A stretch of 64,000 bases of DNA from positions 49,913 through 113,912 of the forward strand of contig JAJKFJ010022350.1 of assembly GCA_027382625.1 (NCBI GenBank). Direction: 5' to 3'. The notes under the pieces were generated by a model. The model saw only the letters and a program-made list of their open reading frames with translations, was not told the origin of the DNA and did no database searches. Source of the DNA: Tetmemena sp. SeJ-2015 (lineage: Eukaryota > Ciliophora > Spirotrichea > Sporadotrichida > Oxytrichidae). The translations under genes were made by a program, and so were the position numbers. The stretch's first letter is position 1; every line of letters begins with the position of its first letter. This document shows positions 25,031 to 36,611 of the stretch, in pieces.

Positions 25031-26715
25031 CATCGAGAGCAGCGCTTTGGTGGAGCGACTACTTACTGACTTGCTCAAAACCACAGAGGCCTTTTAAGAG
25101 ACCAAGACTGAGTTGGCTCTTATCACCAGTGAGAACAAACTCAACCAGCAGGCTCTGCAGTCCCTAGCAAAGGAGAACGAGAGACTCCAGAGGGAGAACA
25201 ACCAACTCCACTTTCAAGTTATCCAGGCCAAGGAGCAACTAGACCAGGTCGAGCTCAGGTGGAAGGGAGCCGTGAGCCAACTGACTGGGGAGGTGCAGGA
25301 CATGAAGTTCCTGGTGGACTAGAAGGACATCAAGTTCAGGAAGCTGGACGCGGAGCTGACTAAGATGAGGAGCAAGTACGAGAAGGTGCTCTCCAAGATG
25401 TACATGACCGACCAGGACGAGGTCCTCCCAGGCCTCGCCCCTAAGATCAGGACAGAGGAGAATTCAACTCCATCATGAACAGCCACAGGCAATACTTCCA
25501 GATGAGTTCCACTCTCTAGAAGCAAAACCCTGACGTCTCAGATATAATAGGAGGAGGTGCAACTCAGGACAACTAGTCTCCTAGAGATAAAGGTAGAGGT
25601 TATCATTTTTTTAGAGATCAGTTCTGGACTAACCAGTCAGCAGTGTCTCCTTACTTGACTCAGAACCAAGACACCCAGGCCAGCAATAAGAAGTGGGCTG
25701 AGGAGCTGACCAAGGCAAACGACAGAGCTTCTCACTTCCAGCAGCAGTACCTGCTTGAGAATAAGAAGCGCAGAGAAGTGGAGGAGACCCTTACCACTTT
25801 TGAGAAATAGCTTAGCACCAGAGATGAGGAGATCAAGAGACTTCACAGCCTTTACGAAGGAGGTTAGAATCTGGAAAAGCTGAACGTGCTCTTCGTTCAT
25901 GAGAACAACGCCAAGACTATCGCCAAGCTTGAGACCCAGCTCGACTTCCTAAACAAGGAGAACCATCGCCTACAGCAGCAATAGCAGGCCGACAGACTGG
26001 AGCAGCAGCAAGACCAGCTGAAGAACGAAGTCAACTTCCTGAACGGCAAGTGCTCCACTCTCAAACGAGACTTGGAGCACTAGGAGCGCTATGTGGATAA
26101 GTACAGGGAAGAGAACGCCAAGCTCATTGACGAGGCAGAGCTGCTCAAACTTCAATAAGATCAGCAGGATAGAGAAAGCCAACTGCTGAGGAAGTAGGTG
26201 AATGGACTCTAGGACGACAACGACAGGATCAACCGCATGTACTAGGTGGTGGAAAGGGAGGCCTTCATTTAGGGCCCTCTCAGCCATGCACTTGAAGGAG
26301 AAGTGGATTACCTCGACTTTATGGAGGGAGCGTAGCAGATAGCCTGGAGAACTCAGTCGAAAAGGGAAGGCAGCAGTTTGGTGACATTCAGCTCATGTCT
26401 AGTAGATAGGAACACCACTAGAACGAAATGTAAAAGAGAGCCTTCACCTCTCACTCCAATGAGAGTAACAAGAATCTTCATACTTATGCCTCCAAGCATT
26501 CTCAACAGCCTGCTAAACATTATTTCTAAAGCCACTAACCTACAGTTCAGCACGCTACTCCCAAAGGAATGCTAGCTGAAGGCAAGGCTGCTCAAAATCA
26601 AAAGTGGAAGGTAGTGGAGGACGACTTCGGCTCTGTTCATGGTTCGGTTCATGGCTCAGCTAAGGCCTCTCGCTTCCCTGTGGACGAGAACATGATCACT
26701 CAAAAGAGATATTGA
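25031..26715 (+). CDS. CEP135: CEP135/BLD10-like centriole protein
   Basis: Codes for a continuous coiled coil with the conserved N-terminal blocks of the CEP135/Bld10/TSGA10 family: LVERLLTDLLKTTEAF near the start, then ENERLQRENNQLHFQVIQAK, then QDMKFLVDQKDIKFRKLDAE, and further on RDEEIKRLHSLYEGGQNLEK followed by TIAKLETQLDFLNKENHRLQ. These match the order and spacing of the animal and algal proteins. The family builds the cartwheel and scaffold of centrioles and basal bodies, fitting a heavily ciliated cell. About 550 residues are present; animal CEP135 is about 1140, so this is a short form. The first ~40 residues are missing and the window lacks an ATG for them. Two frame changes occur, near 25455 and 26365. 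It ends at TGA 26713-26715. Confidence 0.8.
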
Positions 26716-26832
26716 ATTATTCTATAAACATATGAAGAACTTATAATTTTCAATAGCCTTTCCTAAATTTGAATATATTAAACTTTGCGAATCTAAAATT
26801 TAGTTTATCAACAACTTTTCATTATCACATCA

Positions 26833-27690
26833 TCAGTTATGGAAATTAAGACTAAAAATTAGGTTAACTCTCATTTTCTTTAATCGCTTATTCTAGATAG
26901 CACTTTCGTTTTGGAAGATAGCTGAGAGCTGCTCATCCTTATACACTGGCTTAAAAGTAGACTTGATAGTCTACACTTTCTGCTCTCTAAGTTCAGGTCT
27001 GAACTGCCTCTGCATCGATTTTCTAAACTCTTCCACCTGCCTGTTCTTCCTATCCTGGCTTGCGGATACGAGCACCATTCGCTAGTCCTAGTAATCTCTG
27101 AGGTCTCTTCTCTATTGAGATGGTACCTCCTCTTATCTTTACTAAATACTTCTGGAAAAGACCACACCACTCTGGATTTGTAAATCCAAAACTCTGTCTA
27201 TCTCAGCAGCTTTCTCTTTCTCAAAGTAACTCACCACCTCCGCTCCTCCACCCCTTGCTAGTTTATACTTCTCTCTATCCACAAACTCAATAAACTCAGA
27301 TTAATCAAGTCCATTAAATTTTTATTCAGAAGTTGTCTGATAGAACCTGGAGTTTGAGTAGCAGAGTTTCCTCTCTAGTTATTGACTTGTCTTATTTTCT
27401 CATTGAATAACTCTAGATTTGCGGCTCTACTCGTTTAGCATCCTGATCTTGCGAGTCTTCCCAGCTAAGCTGTACATCAAAAAGCCTTTCTTTGAAGTCT
27501 GGCTTGGTGTGTAGCCGCTGGCTCCTGAGTACTAGGAGTGAGCTGTCTAAGGTCTAGAGCCTAAAACCTTGAGTAAGGGCTCATGCTTCTGTGAGAGCAC
27601 CTCCTTTAGCTAAGAAGGCTTGTTCTTGACTATCAAAAGCTCTGGGTTTCTCTCCTCATAGGGAGGCTTGAAATAAACTGCTTGCATCAT
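26833..27690 (-). CDS. Uncharacterised minus-strand gene
   Basis: Tandem ATGs at 27690-27685 start MMQAVYFKPPYEERNPELL. The frame changes near 27400 and continues through FIEFVDREKYKLARGGGAEV and a charged helix-rich tail (QVEEFRKSMQRQFRPELREQ) to TGA 26833-26835. About 285 residues. The middle contains a Ser/Gly-rich stretch. No known domain is recognised. It is convergent with the CEP135-like gene (118 bp apart) and lies about 140 bp downstream of another minus-strand gene, of which it could be a further piece. Confidence 0.55.
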
Positions 27691-27831
27691 TTTCTTAGCG
27701 AATTTCTTAATGGAGCATTATTTTATTCTGCAGATTTATTAACTTTAATAAAAGCTGATATTATTACTCAGAGAAGAGCGTAAATATTGTTAAAAGGTAT
27801 ATCATTTATAAAATCAAAAACCTTATCTTGT

Positions 27832-30170
27832 TCACAAGGCAAACTTAGAATGGCTGAAGCTGCCGCTTTAAAAAGTGCTGAAACCATTTTGAGAGGTCGT
27901 GAGTGAGGATCCATTCCCTTTAGAGAACTTATTCTGCCTTTACTACCAACCGTTTGATCTCCTGAGTTCTCTGGACTCCTCAAGCTTCTCTCTAGTCATG
28001 AACTTATACAAAGATACCTGACTCATGGATTGAGTACCAGCAGTACCCTTATTTAGAGTTTGAGATTGCTAGAATCTTGCAGAAGAGCGGTTTGAGCTGC
28101 TTTACAGATCTGATCTGGATTGCATTGGGTTAGTGAGGTCAAGGAAAGAAACGCCAGTAGCATAAGCACTTATACTCACACTTGAATTCAAGTCCTCCTA
28201 ATCTTCTTAATCCCTCAAAGTTGTATCAAATGTTCTATGGTTGTGTTGCTGCTATTGTGGCTATTGGGAATAAATTGGCTGCTCAAGAGAAGGTGGATAT
28301 GTATAGTCTTCTTAAGCTTGCTGGTAAGGTCTTATCCCATGGCTTGATGAAGCTGTATTTACAGAAGGGATTTGTGTGACAGATTATTAAACGCTCTTCC
28401 CAGTAGATTACCTCTTATACTTATTAGGCTGGCTTTGAGTTGAGTTAGTATTAATACCTAAATCTCATCAATCGCTTTAAAATTCAAGATATATCATCTT
28501 ATGAAATCTTAGTGTTATCTTGTATAGGGCTAACTCTCTTGCTGCTGTGAGTACTGATGTAACGATTGCAAGTCTTAACTTCACTCCTTCTATCTCTCTA
28601 CATTCCTCATTTTCAAATCCTAATCTTCAATCGTACTTAGAGTGCGCATCAAGTTATTCTTGACCTCACTCAGTTTATATCTTTCAACGTTGTTCATCTT
28701 ATCTTGCAGCACTATCTATTCCTTCATGCTTGAGATGTTATCTCTCCTTTGCCTTTAATGAGTGAGATTCACTAAAGGTCTTTCAGATGAACTCTTGAGT
28801 TACTTTTAAGAGGTGACTTGAAGTGAACTGGCATGATGGATAGATTATTGCTGTTAGTGCTAATGATATGGCTATTAAAGTTCTCTTTGTCTTGGCCTTT
28901 CACTCTTTTCAAAAATGACTTTTTGGAGATAGTATTATGGTTGCTAAGGCTCTAGGAACTTGCAAACTAAATCGCAGAGATTGGTCTGAAAGTCCTTGCT
29001 TTTTCAACATCATAATAAATATTTCATAGATCCCCATATAAATACTACCATCATTATCATCATCTTCTTCTTAAATGCCCTGCTCATGATCTTCAAGAAC
29101 TGTTTATGTTTACCCGTTCATTTTGTGAATGCTTTAAGCTTTTGATTCTTATAACCTCTCCCTACTGACTTTCTTCAGCTGATGTCTGTATTTTTCAATA
29201 CTCTTAGTGAGTTCACGAATCTACCGTTCATTCTATCTTATTGCTCGCTTGATCTTGTCTTCGTTATATTCTCCCTCCGCATCTTCTTAATCTTATAAGG
29301 AGCTTGAAAGTGTGGAGTAACGAGGAGGCTTTGGCTTATTAGACTTTTACTACTTGTTCATGCTAAATAGACCCAGAGAAGCTTACGACCTTAAGTATTT
29401 TTATGCATATTATATAGTTTCAGATCTCAACATATTGGACCTAGTGTTCTTGATAGCTTGATGATGACTGGACCCATCAAAATTGTAAGAGGATGGCGAT
29501 TAATACAGCTTGTAGAAAGTGATTTGCTGAGGATCCTTCTTCTTTTGATAGAGGAAGATCACCTTGCTACTATATTTGTGTAGGCCTGACTTCTATCTGG
29601 AATTCTAAAACTTACAAATGTAACTATAATATTAACTCATTCTACTTATAGTTCGTGTAATGATTGAGGGAATTCTAGATGAGGAACTTAAGATCGTGAG
29701 GTTGAACATTCTTGAATGGCTCCTAACTTTATCTCACATTTACATCCTCGTTTGCAGATGTTCTTACTCTTAAGGGAACGATCTTCTGTTCACTCTTAGA
29801 ATTAGGAGTTGTTATTTTAGAGGTGTTTCCATTTTACTTTTAACTTCCACTTCTTGTACTACTCCCTTGACTCATTTGGCTTCTTATCTGCTACTATGAG
29901 CACTTCCCATTTTAAAATTAGCCTCTATTTGTGTCTCTTTTCGCATCAGTAATCTAGCTCCTGTGTTCAATTTTACTGGAGAACTAGTTATTATTCTGAG
30001 AGGTATCGTAGCTTCCCTTCTCGAAAGTTGAGAATTGAGAGTCTAAATTATTTGCAGAGGAGGAATTCTTGAGAATAGATTTCAGAGCTCTCTCGTTTTA
30101 AGACTGAGAGAGGGCATGAGCTCTCTATTCGTGATGATGAAGAGTGTCCTACTCTTTTGAATTCTTCACT
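27832..30170 (-). CDS. Ser/Gln/Asn-rich protein with coiled coil
   Basis: Minus-strand coding runs from about 30170 to TGA 27832-27834, with a few frame changes (near 28990, 28780 and 28590). The N-terminal third is Ser/Asn/Gln-rich. It is followed by QEPFKNVQPHDLKFLIQNSL, then VIFLYQKKKDPQQITFYKLY, a coiled coil (AIRQNERQIRELTKSIEKYR), an Asp-rich patch, and a Gln/Ser/Thr-rich C-terminal third (28470-27832) that is uninterrupted for over 200 codons with many TAA/TAG Gln codons. About 770 residues. No catalytic domain is seen; it resembles low-complexity scaffold or regulatory proteins, without any specific family match. Confidence 0.55.
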
Positions 30171-30502
30171 ATGACAATGACTACGACATTTGTAATTAAT
30201 AACTCCTTGTTAAATTATAAGCTGGGAATTTAATGAATTCGTAAATTAGTTGTTAAGTTCACCCTCCTTCTAAATAAAATTAGATTTTTGAGAACACTCT
30301 TGCATAGATATAGTAAGTTTTTAATATTATGTTAGGTGGCTATAAGTATTCTCTCTAGTTCAATTATCTTGGCTTTCAAATTTAAAGCTGTCCTTAAGAC
30401 TACCCTTAGTCTTTTCTATATTGTCTCGAAGCCGCATACTCAAAAGCATGGACTTACGCTGAGAACCAGTCGCCATCCTTCTAATTGAATAAAAATCAAC
30501 TT
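30171..30502. other. Intergenic or IES DNA
   Basis: AT-rich, with no confident frame on either strand, between the Ser/Gln-rich gene and the C-terminus of the channel gene. Confidence 0.4.
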
Positions 30503-33500
30503 TCAAAACTAATTGGCTGCTTTGAAGCTGTCATCGTTCAAATACTTGAGTGTCCCATCTGAATCCTTCTAAGATCGCTCAAACTCCTTGGCTTTTCTTT
30601 CTCTTTCTCTCTTTTCCACAAATCCCTTCATCCTCTGAGATAGCAAACTCCCAACAACACAAAATTAGACACGCTAACTAATCCATTCTAACTGATGTGA
30701 AAGAGTTTGCTAGCTTTACGGCCTTGTATGTTCTTGAAGTCTATGAAGCCAAACATGACTGAGATGTCACTAAAAGAAGAACATAAACACTACATCCCAA
30801 GCGGAGTTGACTTACTAGAGTTAGTGATTAAGCTTCTCATTGGTTTGCACTATGTCTAGGAGGTTGTTACCAATCTGGTTCAAGTAGCGGCTCTCCAACT
30901 TACTGGCTTGCAGACTGTGCTTAGTTTTTTTCAACTGCCTTGTCAAGCAGCGTCACATTAGTATGGAACAGCTTCAGTCTGTAGGCTTCGAAGTCTTCAC
31001 TCGACATGCACTGCAGACTTGAATCGTCGAGTACTACCTTCCTCAGCTTCTCAGAGTCCACCATCTTATCATAGATGGAAAGCTGCTGAATGAACTCCTT
31101 AAGCACTATTTACAATTGAATTTGTGGAGTATTCTATATAGTGTTTTTATCTTCTAGTGTAGCTCCATCGCTTCCTTGAATAGGTCATGCTCTGTTTCAG
31201 CTGGACTCTGGTAGTGCCTCGCACCCTTGCTCATCCTAAAGATTGCACTCATCTCATTTGAATAATCCTCGTTCTCTTCCTCTTTAAACCATCAAATTTA
31301 GAAGCGATTCCATATTGAAAGAATCATGTATTTTAAGGAAAGAGGATCGTGCTCTTCTTCAAGAATATCTTCCCAATCTCAAGTTCGATATCCTCCTCCA
31401 GTTCATCCTTATGCTTATTGTCTTTGCTGTGTTTATCTAGGTGCTGAGATGGCATTTTATAGGTGAGGTTCTCTTCGAACCAGCGCTTAGTAAAGAATTT
31501 GAAACTCCTGTGTCGGCTGTCAGTTTGGAGGGTGTTGCCAGAGCTGGTCTTGCTCCCAATTGAGAGTAATTTCTAGATCTTAGTCTCTTCTTTCGCAACC
31601 TCGCGCAGCACCTTCGCTAATGAGAATAGTTCCCTCCCGCCCAGGAATACTCCGAATCTTAGCAAAAACTTCTAATTTACTAGTCTAAGTAACTAAGTTA
31701 GAGTATTTTCTATCTCTATGCCTGCTCCATGTTTTTGTAGTTCTACATGAACTGAATGTAAGCTTCCTTATTCATTTTCTACCTCAATAGCATGAACCTC
31801 AGCTGCTGCTTACTGCTCAGGATGCGTGGAGCGAATTGAAACTCTGTCTCCTTCAGAGTCTAAGTCTCCCTGTAGGCTTAAATGAATCTAAGTTTATAAA
31901 TCATTGTATAATGATTGCGAAGATGAAGAACTTGAGGCAGTCAGTGAGGAGACGCCTAAGCAAGAAGAAGAGACCGAAGAGAGCCCAGGCTAACCCATTT
32001 ATCAAGCCTGAGATGCAATGACGATGAGTCCTTGGAATCAGCACCATCCCCTTGATGAAAGCAAGTGGTAGAAGCATCAACTGACACATCAAGAACATCC
32101 CAAAGAATGTTCAATAAAACATTCAATTAAAACTTATTACATCAAAGAAGACTAGCAAGATGGGAAAGAAGGCTATTTGGCTGAGGAGAGTGTTTAGCTT
32201 TATGGCTTTCTCAGGATTTCTATGCCAGTATTTGTCAGCGAAGTATAAGATTGGCATGTATACTATGGTTAGGAAGTTGAGAGGTGCAGGCGCAAAAGAG
32301 AGTACGTCAAACTTACTGTCCCATCTGTAGTAGTACTCCTCAATCACCAAGTAAGCGTTCATTAAAAGTTATTAGCTATCTTTTAAAGTTGTCTGCTTTA
32401 ATGATTGTAGTGAGGCTCTGTCTTGAGACTGATCTGTTCATAGATACCAGCCAGAAGGCGACTATAAGCTCATCAAGAACAAGCTGCTCACAGTGACATT
32501 TGCCACAAGCAAGTACCTTCCAAAGTATGTGCTCTGGTTGAAGTTGAACAAGTAACATCATAATAATTACTCTCTCATTAGAATAATAATGTTTTTAAGT
32601 AGTTATTGAAGCTGGCGTTGATAAGGGTGATGATTGACTTGTATTGGTTGGCGAAATCAGGATTGTCTTTGTAGAAGATCAAGGTGAATATCTGCGAGGT
32701 GCAGGCTATCCAAGAACCCCACACAATTAGAAAGACTAGAAGGATGAGCAGCATGTGGTAAATCATCCTGATATACACGCCAAAGTCTCTAGTAACTGAG
32801 GCATAGCCACTCACCTTAAGCCACACCAAAAAGATGATCGCGCAGTTTAGGAACACGTTGAAATTCTGAGAGAAGCTTTCCTTCTTCTCCTCTTCAGGCT
32901 ATATAAAGTATTAGTAGAGGAAGTTAGAAAGTAATTTAAGGCACGTCATCTCCTTCCATTTCATTGGAGCTTATCTTTGGGACGTTGATGAACTGGAGCA
33001 TAACCCCAACAAGCATTAGTATTTACCATAGACATGATTAAATTAATGATATTATGTTATGAGTATGTCTATGACGTAGCCAGAGTGGATGCGCTGTTGC
33101 CTTTTGGAGAGATGGATGAACATGAGCTCCTATATATTTGCTATGTTCATACTAGCTATCCACACCAGAGCCGCAGAGAGTGAGTTTTTAGCATCTGAAG
33201 TCAGCTTATCTTGCTCAAAGTCTCTGTTGCGAATGGAATCTGTTATAATTATCTAGTACAGAATAGCCAATACTAGCGCACATATTTATCAAGACAATGA
33301 AAGATAAAAATGTAGTTGATATTTCCTGGAAGACGTATTTGAGTCGGCAGGAGTTGGGCCATAGAAAGTACTGGAACATGTAAATCTAAATACTTAAATA
33401 ACTAATCACTACTTTACTTAATAATCACATATTTTAATCTTAGGATCATCCGTGAAGTATTCATCCTTCTTGACCACGCCAAATATCTTAGAGTCTTCTA

Positions 33501-36500
33501 TGCTACTGTTTACTTGAGTGTGATTTAAACCTAACTTTTCAGACTGTGAGACCTGAGAGGAACCTATTAGTATAGATCGACCATTTGAGCTTTTCTTCTT
33601 CTTTTTGCCAAATTTGTTAGGGTTGAGGGACAGCATCACTATGTCATAGATAGTAGAGGCTGAAAATATCCTAAAGGAACATGATATTAATTATCCTATG
33701 TTAACTAATTTCTAATAAGGACTAAGAATGCAGACCCTGCCACTTCTCTTAGATAAGCTGACCCATTTAGTTAGACTCAAGCAGCTCATAGAACTTATAC
33801 TTGAACATGATCTCCAGGGCAGTCCTGCCTCTTGAATTCTTCTAGTCAGCATAGAAACGTGGCAGGTCCTCAGTCTTAAATTCTTTAACAAAGTAGGTGG
33901 CTATCTGAACCAGACGCTACAGTTCAACTTGCGCTTTTGATATATTTGAAAGTCCTGGTCCCGAATATCATCAAGAACTCTTGCTGGAGGAAAAGTGCTA
34001 GTAGGGGCTTGTTAGAATAAAAGAGGAGCTATGGCTCTTTAAGGTAAAAAAGGAAATTTAATTAAAATTAGGATTATTATAAAGGCTTTGCTCGATGGCG
34101 TTGAGTAGCTCCTTATCAAACTTTTAGTCCCAGGATGAGAGTTGAACTCTTACCAACAGTTCAATTCCATTTAGTACATCTTAAAAGAGAGTAGTCATTA
34201 TATTCTCATTTTAATATATCTGTTAGGAGTATCTTGATGATGTTGTTTTGAGATTTCTTTCCAGCCAGGGCTCTTGCGTTATCTCTCTCCTTAAGGAGAC
34301 TTAAAGTTATCTCATTCATGGTGACTGGGCTCACCTTGTCCCACACTTTCAGGATGCGCTCAAAGTCCTTGATGAATAGCTCCCTCTGTTCCAGATTTTT
34401 GTTCTTACTCTGCTCTCTTATTCGTCTTCTAATCACCTCACTAAAAAAGGAATTATTTATAATAGAGAAGTGTTAGACTTACATCATAATTTCGAAAGAG
34501 CCCATCGCTTTTAGTCGCTTAGTCAGTTGAGGATTGTACAGATAGGTTGGACATGTTAAGTGTCCCAATAATTCATTAAAGTTCTATAATACATATCTCT
34601 AAAATAATTCAGCTGTGAGCTCAGCTATTCTGCGCTCACTGGGCATTTTTAAGATAGAGTCGTTCCTTTGCTTCTAATTATAAGCTTCATTACTATCTGG
34701 AGTGCTCTGTCCACCTGACTATTTAAACTCAGGCTTTTGCTTTAATAAGAAATAAAAGGGAAAATATCCATTGTATTGAATTGCTTTCCTCTTTGATCTC
34801 TAATTAACTCAAGAATTATAAGTAATGATGTATTAGAGATGTCTTTAACTAGTGAGTATCTTCATTTTATAGGCTGCTCTTTAGGAATCCCTCATGGTCT
34901 CTATCAGCCGACAACCCCAGGCCCATCAATCCACCTCTTCTCTAGCCTTATGTTGAATCATTAACCTCTTGAGGGGCTGAGCTACCAGCTGCAGATGAGA
35001 ACCTATATCTGTACTTGGGACAGTCATGAATCTCCTTCTCATACTTCACTTTAATCTTCAGCTTCAGGATCTTACTGTGATAGAGCTGCAGGAATTCTAT
35101 ATCCTCTGCATCTTCAGCATCCAAAGTTACACTATTGAAATAGAGCTACTAGTATTCGAGATTATCCAACTCAAGCGCTATTTTCTTACACTTGCGAAGA
35201 AACTCCCTCTCCTTCAAGAGAAAGTCCTGATTAGTCTTGAAGATTTATCAAATACTATAAGAGTAGGAAATGCACTTTAAAGTTTCAAAAAGATAGCATT
35301 CATGATGTTGTAGCACTTGAAGATGATGGACTGTTTCAACCGAACTTGATGCCTTTGCTCACACTTGGTTATCATTCTCAGTTTTCATCTTTCTCGCTCA
35401 CCTTGATCCTCTTCACATTCAAGAAGTTGGCGAACTTATCAAGAAAGGATCAAGCAGTGACCTTTCGTATGATAGAGGTAGACTGGCCTCAGAGATAAGC
35501 CCTTTATCAAGGAGCATCCAAAAAGTGAACTCTAGCTCTTCCTTGGAGTAGAATCGCTCTTTGATGTAGACTTCTATAAGGCTGCGATCTATGTCTAGAG
35601 TTTTCCCATTTTTGTCACTCTTGATTGGACTTGAGGCCTCTAACTCTTTCGGCTCCTCTGAATATTTCTCCTCCTCAATTACTCCTAAGACTGCCTCTCA
35701 TATTATCGATAATTGGAAATACATTTAAATTCTTTGCTCTTAAGGTTTCTCAACTAGCTTTTGAAATTAGTTGGACGTGCTCTAATGAAGGATAGGTTGA
35801 TGAGACTTTTGCTTGACTGTGTTACTCAACTTCATCATACTAACTTCAAGTGATTTTGAATTTCCCTCCTCATCTATAGATGATAGCTTATATAATGAAG
35901 TAGTAATTCAATAATCGAGTTTAGCTTTATCTGGGCGAACTACTTCTGTTTTTCATTTGGGAGTGGCTGCGGGTCCAATTATATAATGGCTGCCTAGAAG
36001 GGCTCTCTATATTCAAAGATCCGGTTAGCCAGTGAGCCAAGTCTCAGCCTAAACTGCTCCTTAAACACTGAAGCACAAAATATAACTGATTGCTCTCTCG
36101 CTCACTCTAATTAAATGAAGTGTGGTTAAATTGGTAGGAATCTAGTTTCTATTCTCAAAGAAAAATGAAATAAAAAATGTACAAGTCACATTTAAATCAT
36201 TCTCGCTCCTTCCTAGCGAACATGAGCTGCTTGATGTGATGGTAAGTGAACTGCATGTTCGAGCCTGATGTCTTGGATTGCACTTCCATATCTGAAATTT
36301 AGGCACTCGAGTCGAGTTGCTGTTTAACTTTCTTGGCATTTGGAGCGAAGAGCGAGGTCCCTGCTTCAGAAGCCTTGGGAGAGCCAGAGGAATCTTGATC
36401 ACTGTCATTTAAAAAGTGTTCATTATAACTTTGACTTAGATTTTGGTTGGACTAAGTTGGGATGCCCAAGTAGCGGCGTTAGTTGGAGGCTGGGCTGGCT

Positions 36501-36559
36501 AGGAAATTATTAGAAAAGACGAAGTTGTTGCCTTCGAAGATCGAACTAGCCTTCGACAT
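30503..36559 (-). CDS. TRP-like cation channel, large
   Basis: ATG at 36559 (MSKASSIFEGNNFVFSNNF) and TGA at 30503-30505; roughly 1800 residues in many pieces. The N-terminal region is soluble and charged (36.5-34.2 kb). Then comes RTALEIMFKYKFYELLESNQ (about 33.8 kb), the pre-membrane block seen in TRP-type channels. Hydrophobic helices follow at 33.4-32.9 kb. An S4-S5-like block reads VTRDFGVYIRMIYHMLLILL, then a pore-like segment (about 32.65-32.58 kb), and S6 is RYLLVANVTVSSLFLMSL followed by a 'SIYEQIS' exit motif. More helices and a long charged coiled-coil C-terminus (31.5-30.5 kb) complete it. Assignment to the ion-transport superfamily is good, to TRP/polycystin type moderate; ion selectivity is not readable. 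At 30938 a run of seven A's shifts the frame and six would restore it. Confidence 0.65.
34441..34482 (-). other. 42-nt spliceosomal intron in the channel gene
   Basis: On the minus strand it begins GTAAGTCTAAC and ends CCTTTTTTAG. Splicing joins ATT ATG AT to T GAG GTG ATT AGA and keeps the frame from GSFEIM into EVIRRRIREQ. Size and borders are typical of short ciliate introns. Confidence 0.75.
36096..36200. other. IES bounded by pointer TCTCGCTC
   Basis: TCTCGCTC occurs at 36096-36103 and 36201-36208. Deleting one copy and the 97 bp between them joins ARKERE to SNQLYFVL in frame on the minus strand. Unspliced, the frame stops at TGA just after the pointer. There are no GT/AG borders. Confidence 0.75.
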
Positions 36560-36611
36560 AGTGGTCTCCTATCTTTATACAAACTATTCAGAGACATTCT
36601 AAGTCTTAAAA

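Noticed and set aside
31836..32021. Plus-strand basic or acidic frames
   Set aside because: They overlap the hydrophobic minus-strand segment of the channel gene. The charged composition comes from the complement of Leu/Phe/Ser codons. Not fully excluded.
35026..35280. Plus-strand frame of 84 codons
   Set aside because: It lies opposite the strongly coding minus strand of the channel gene (LKEREFLRKCKKIALELDNL) and is a shadow.
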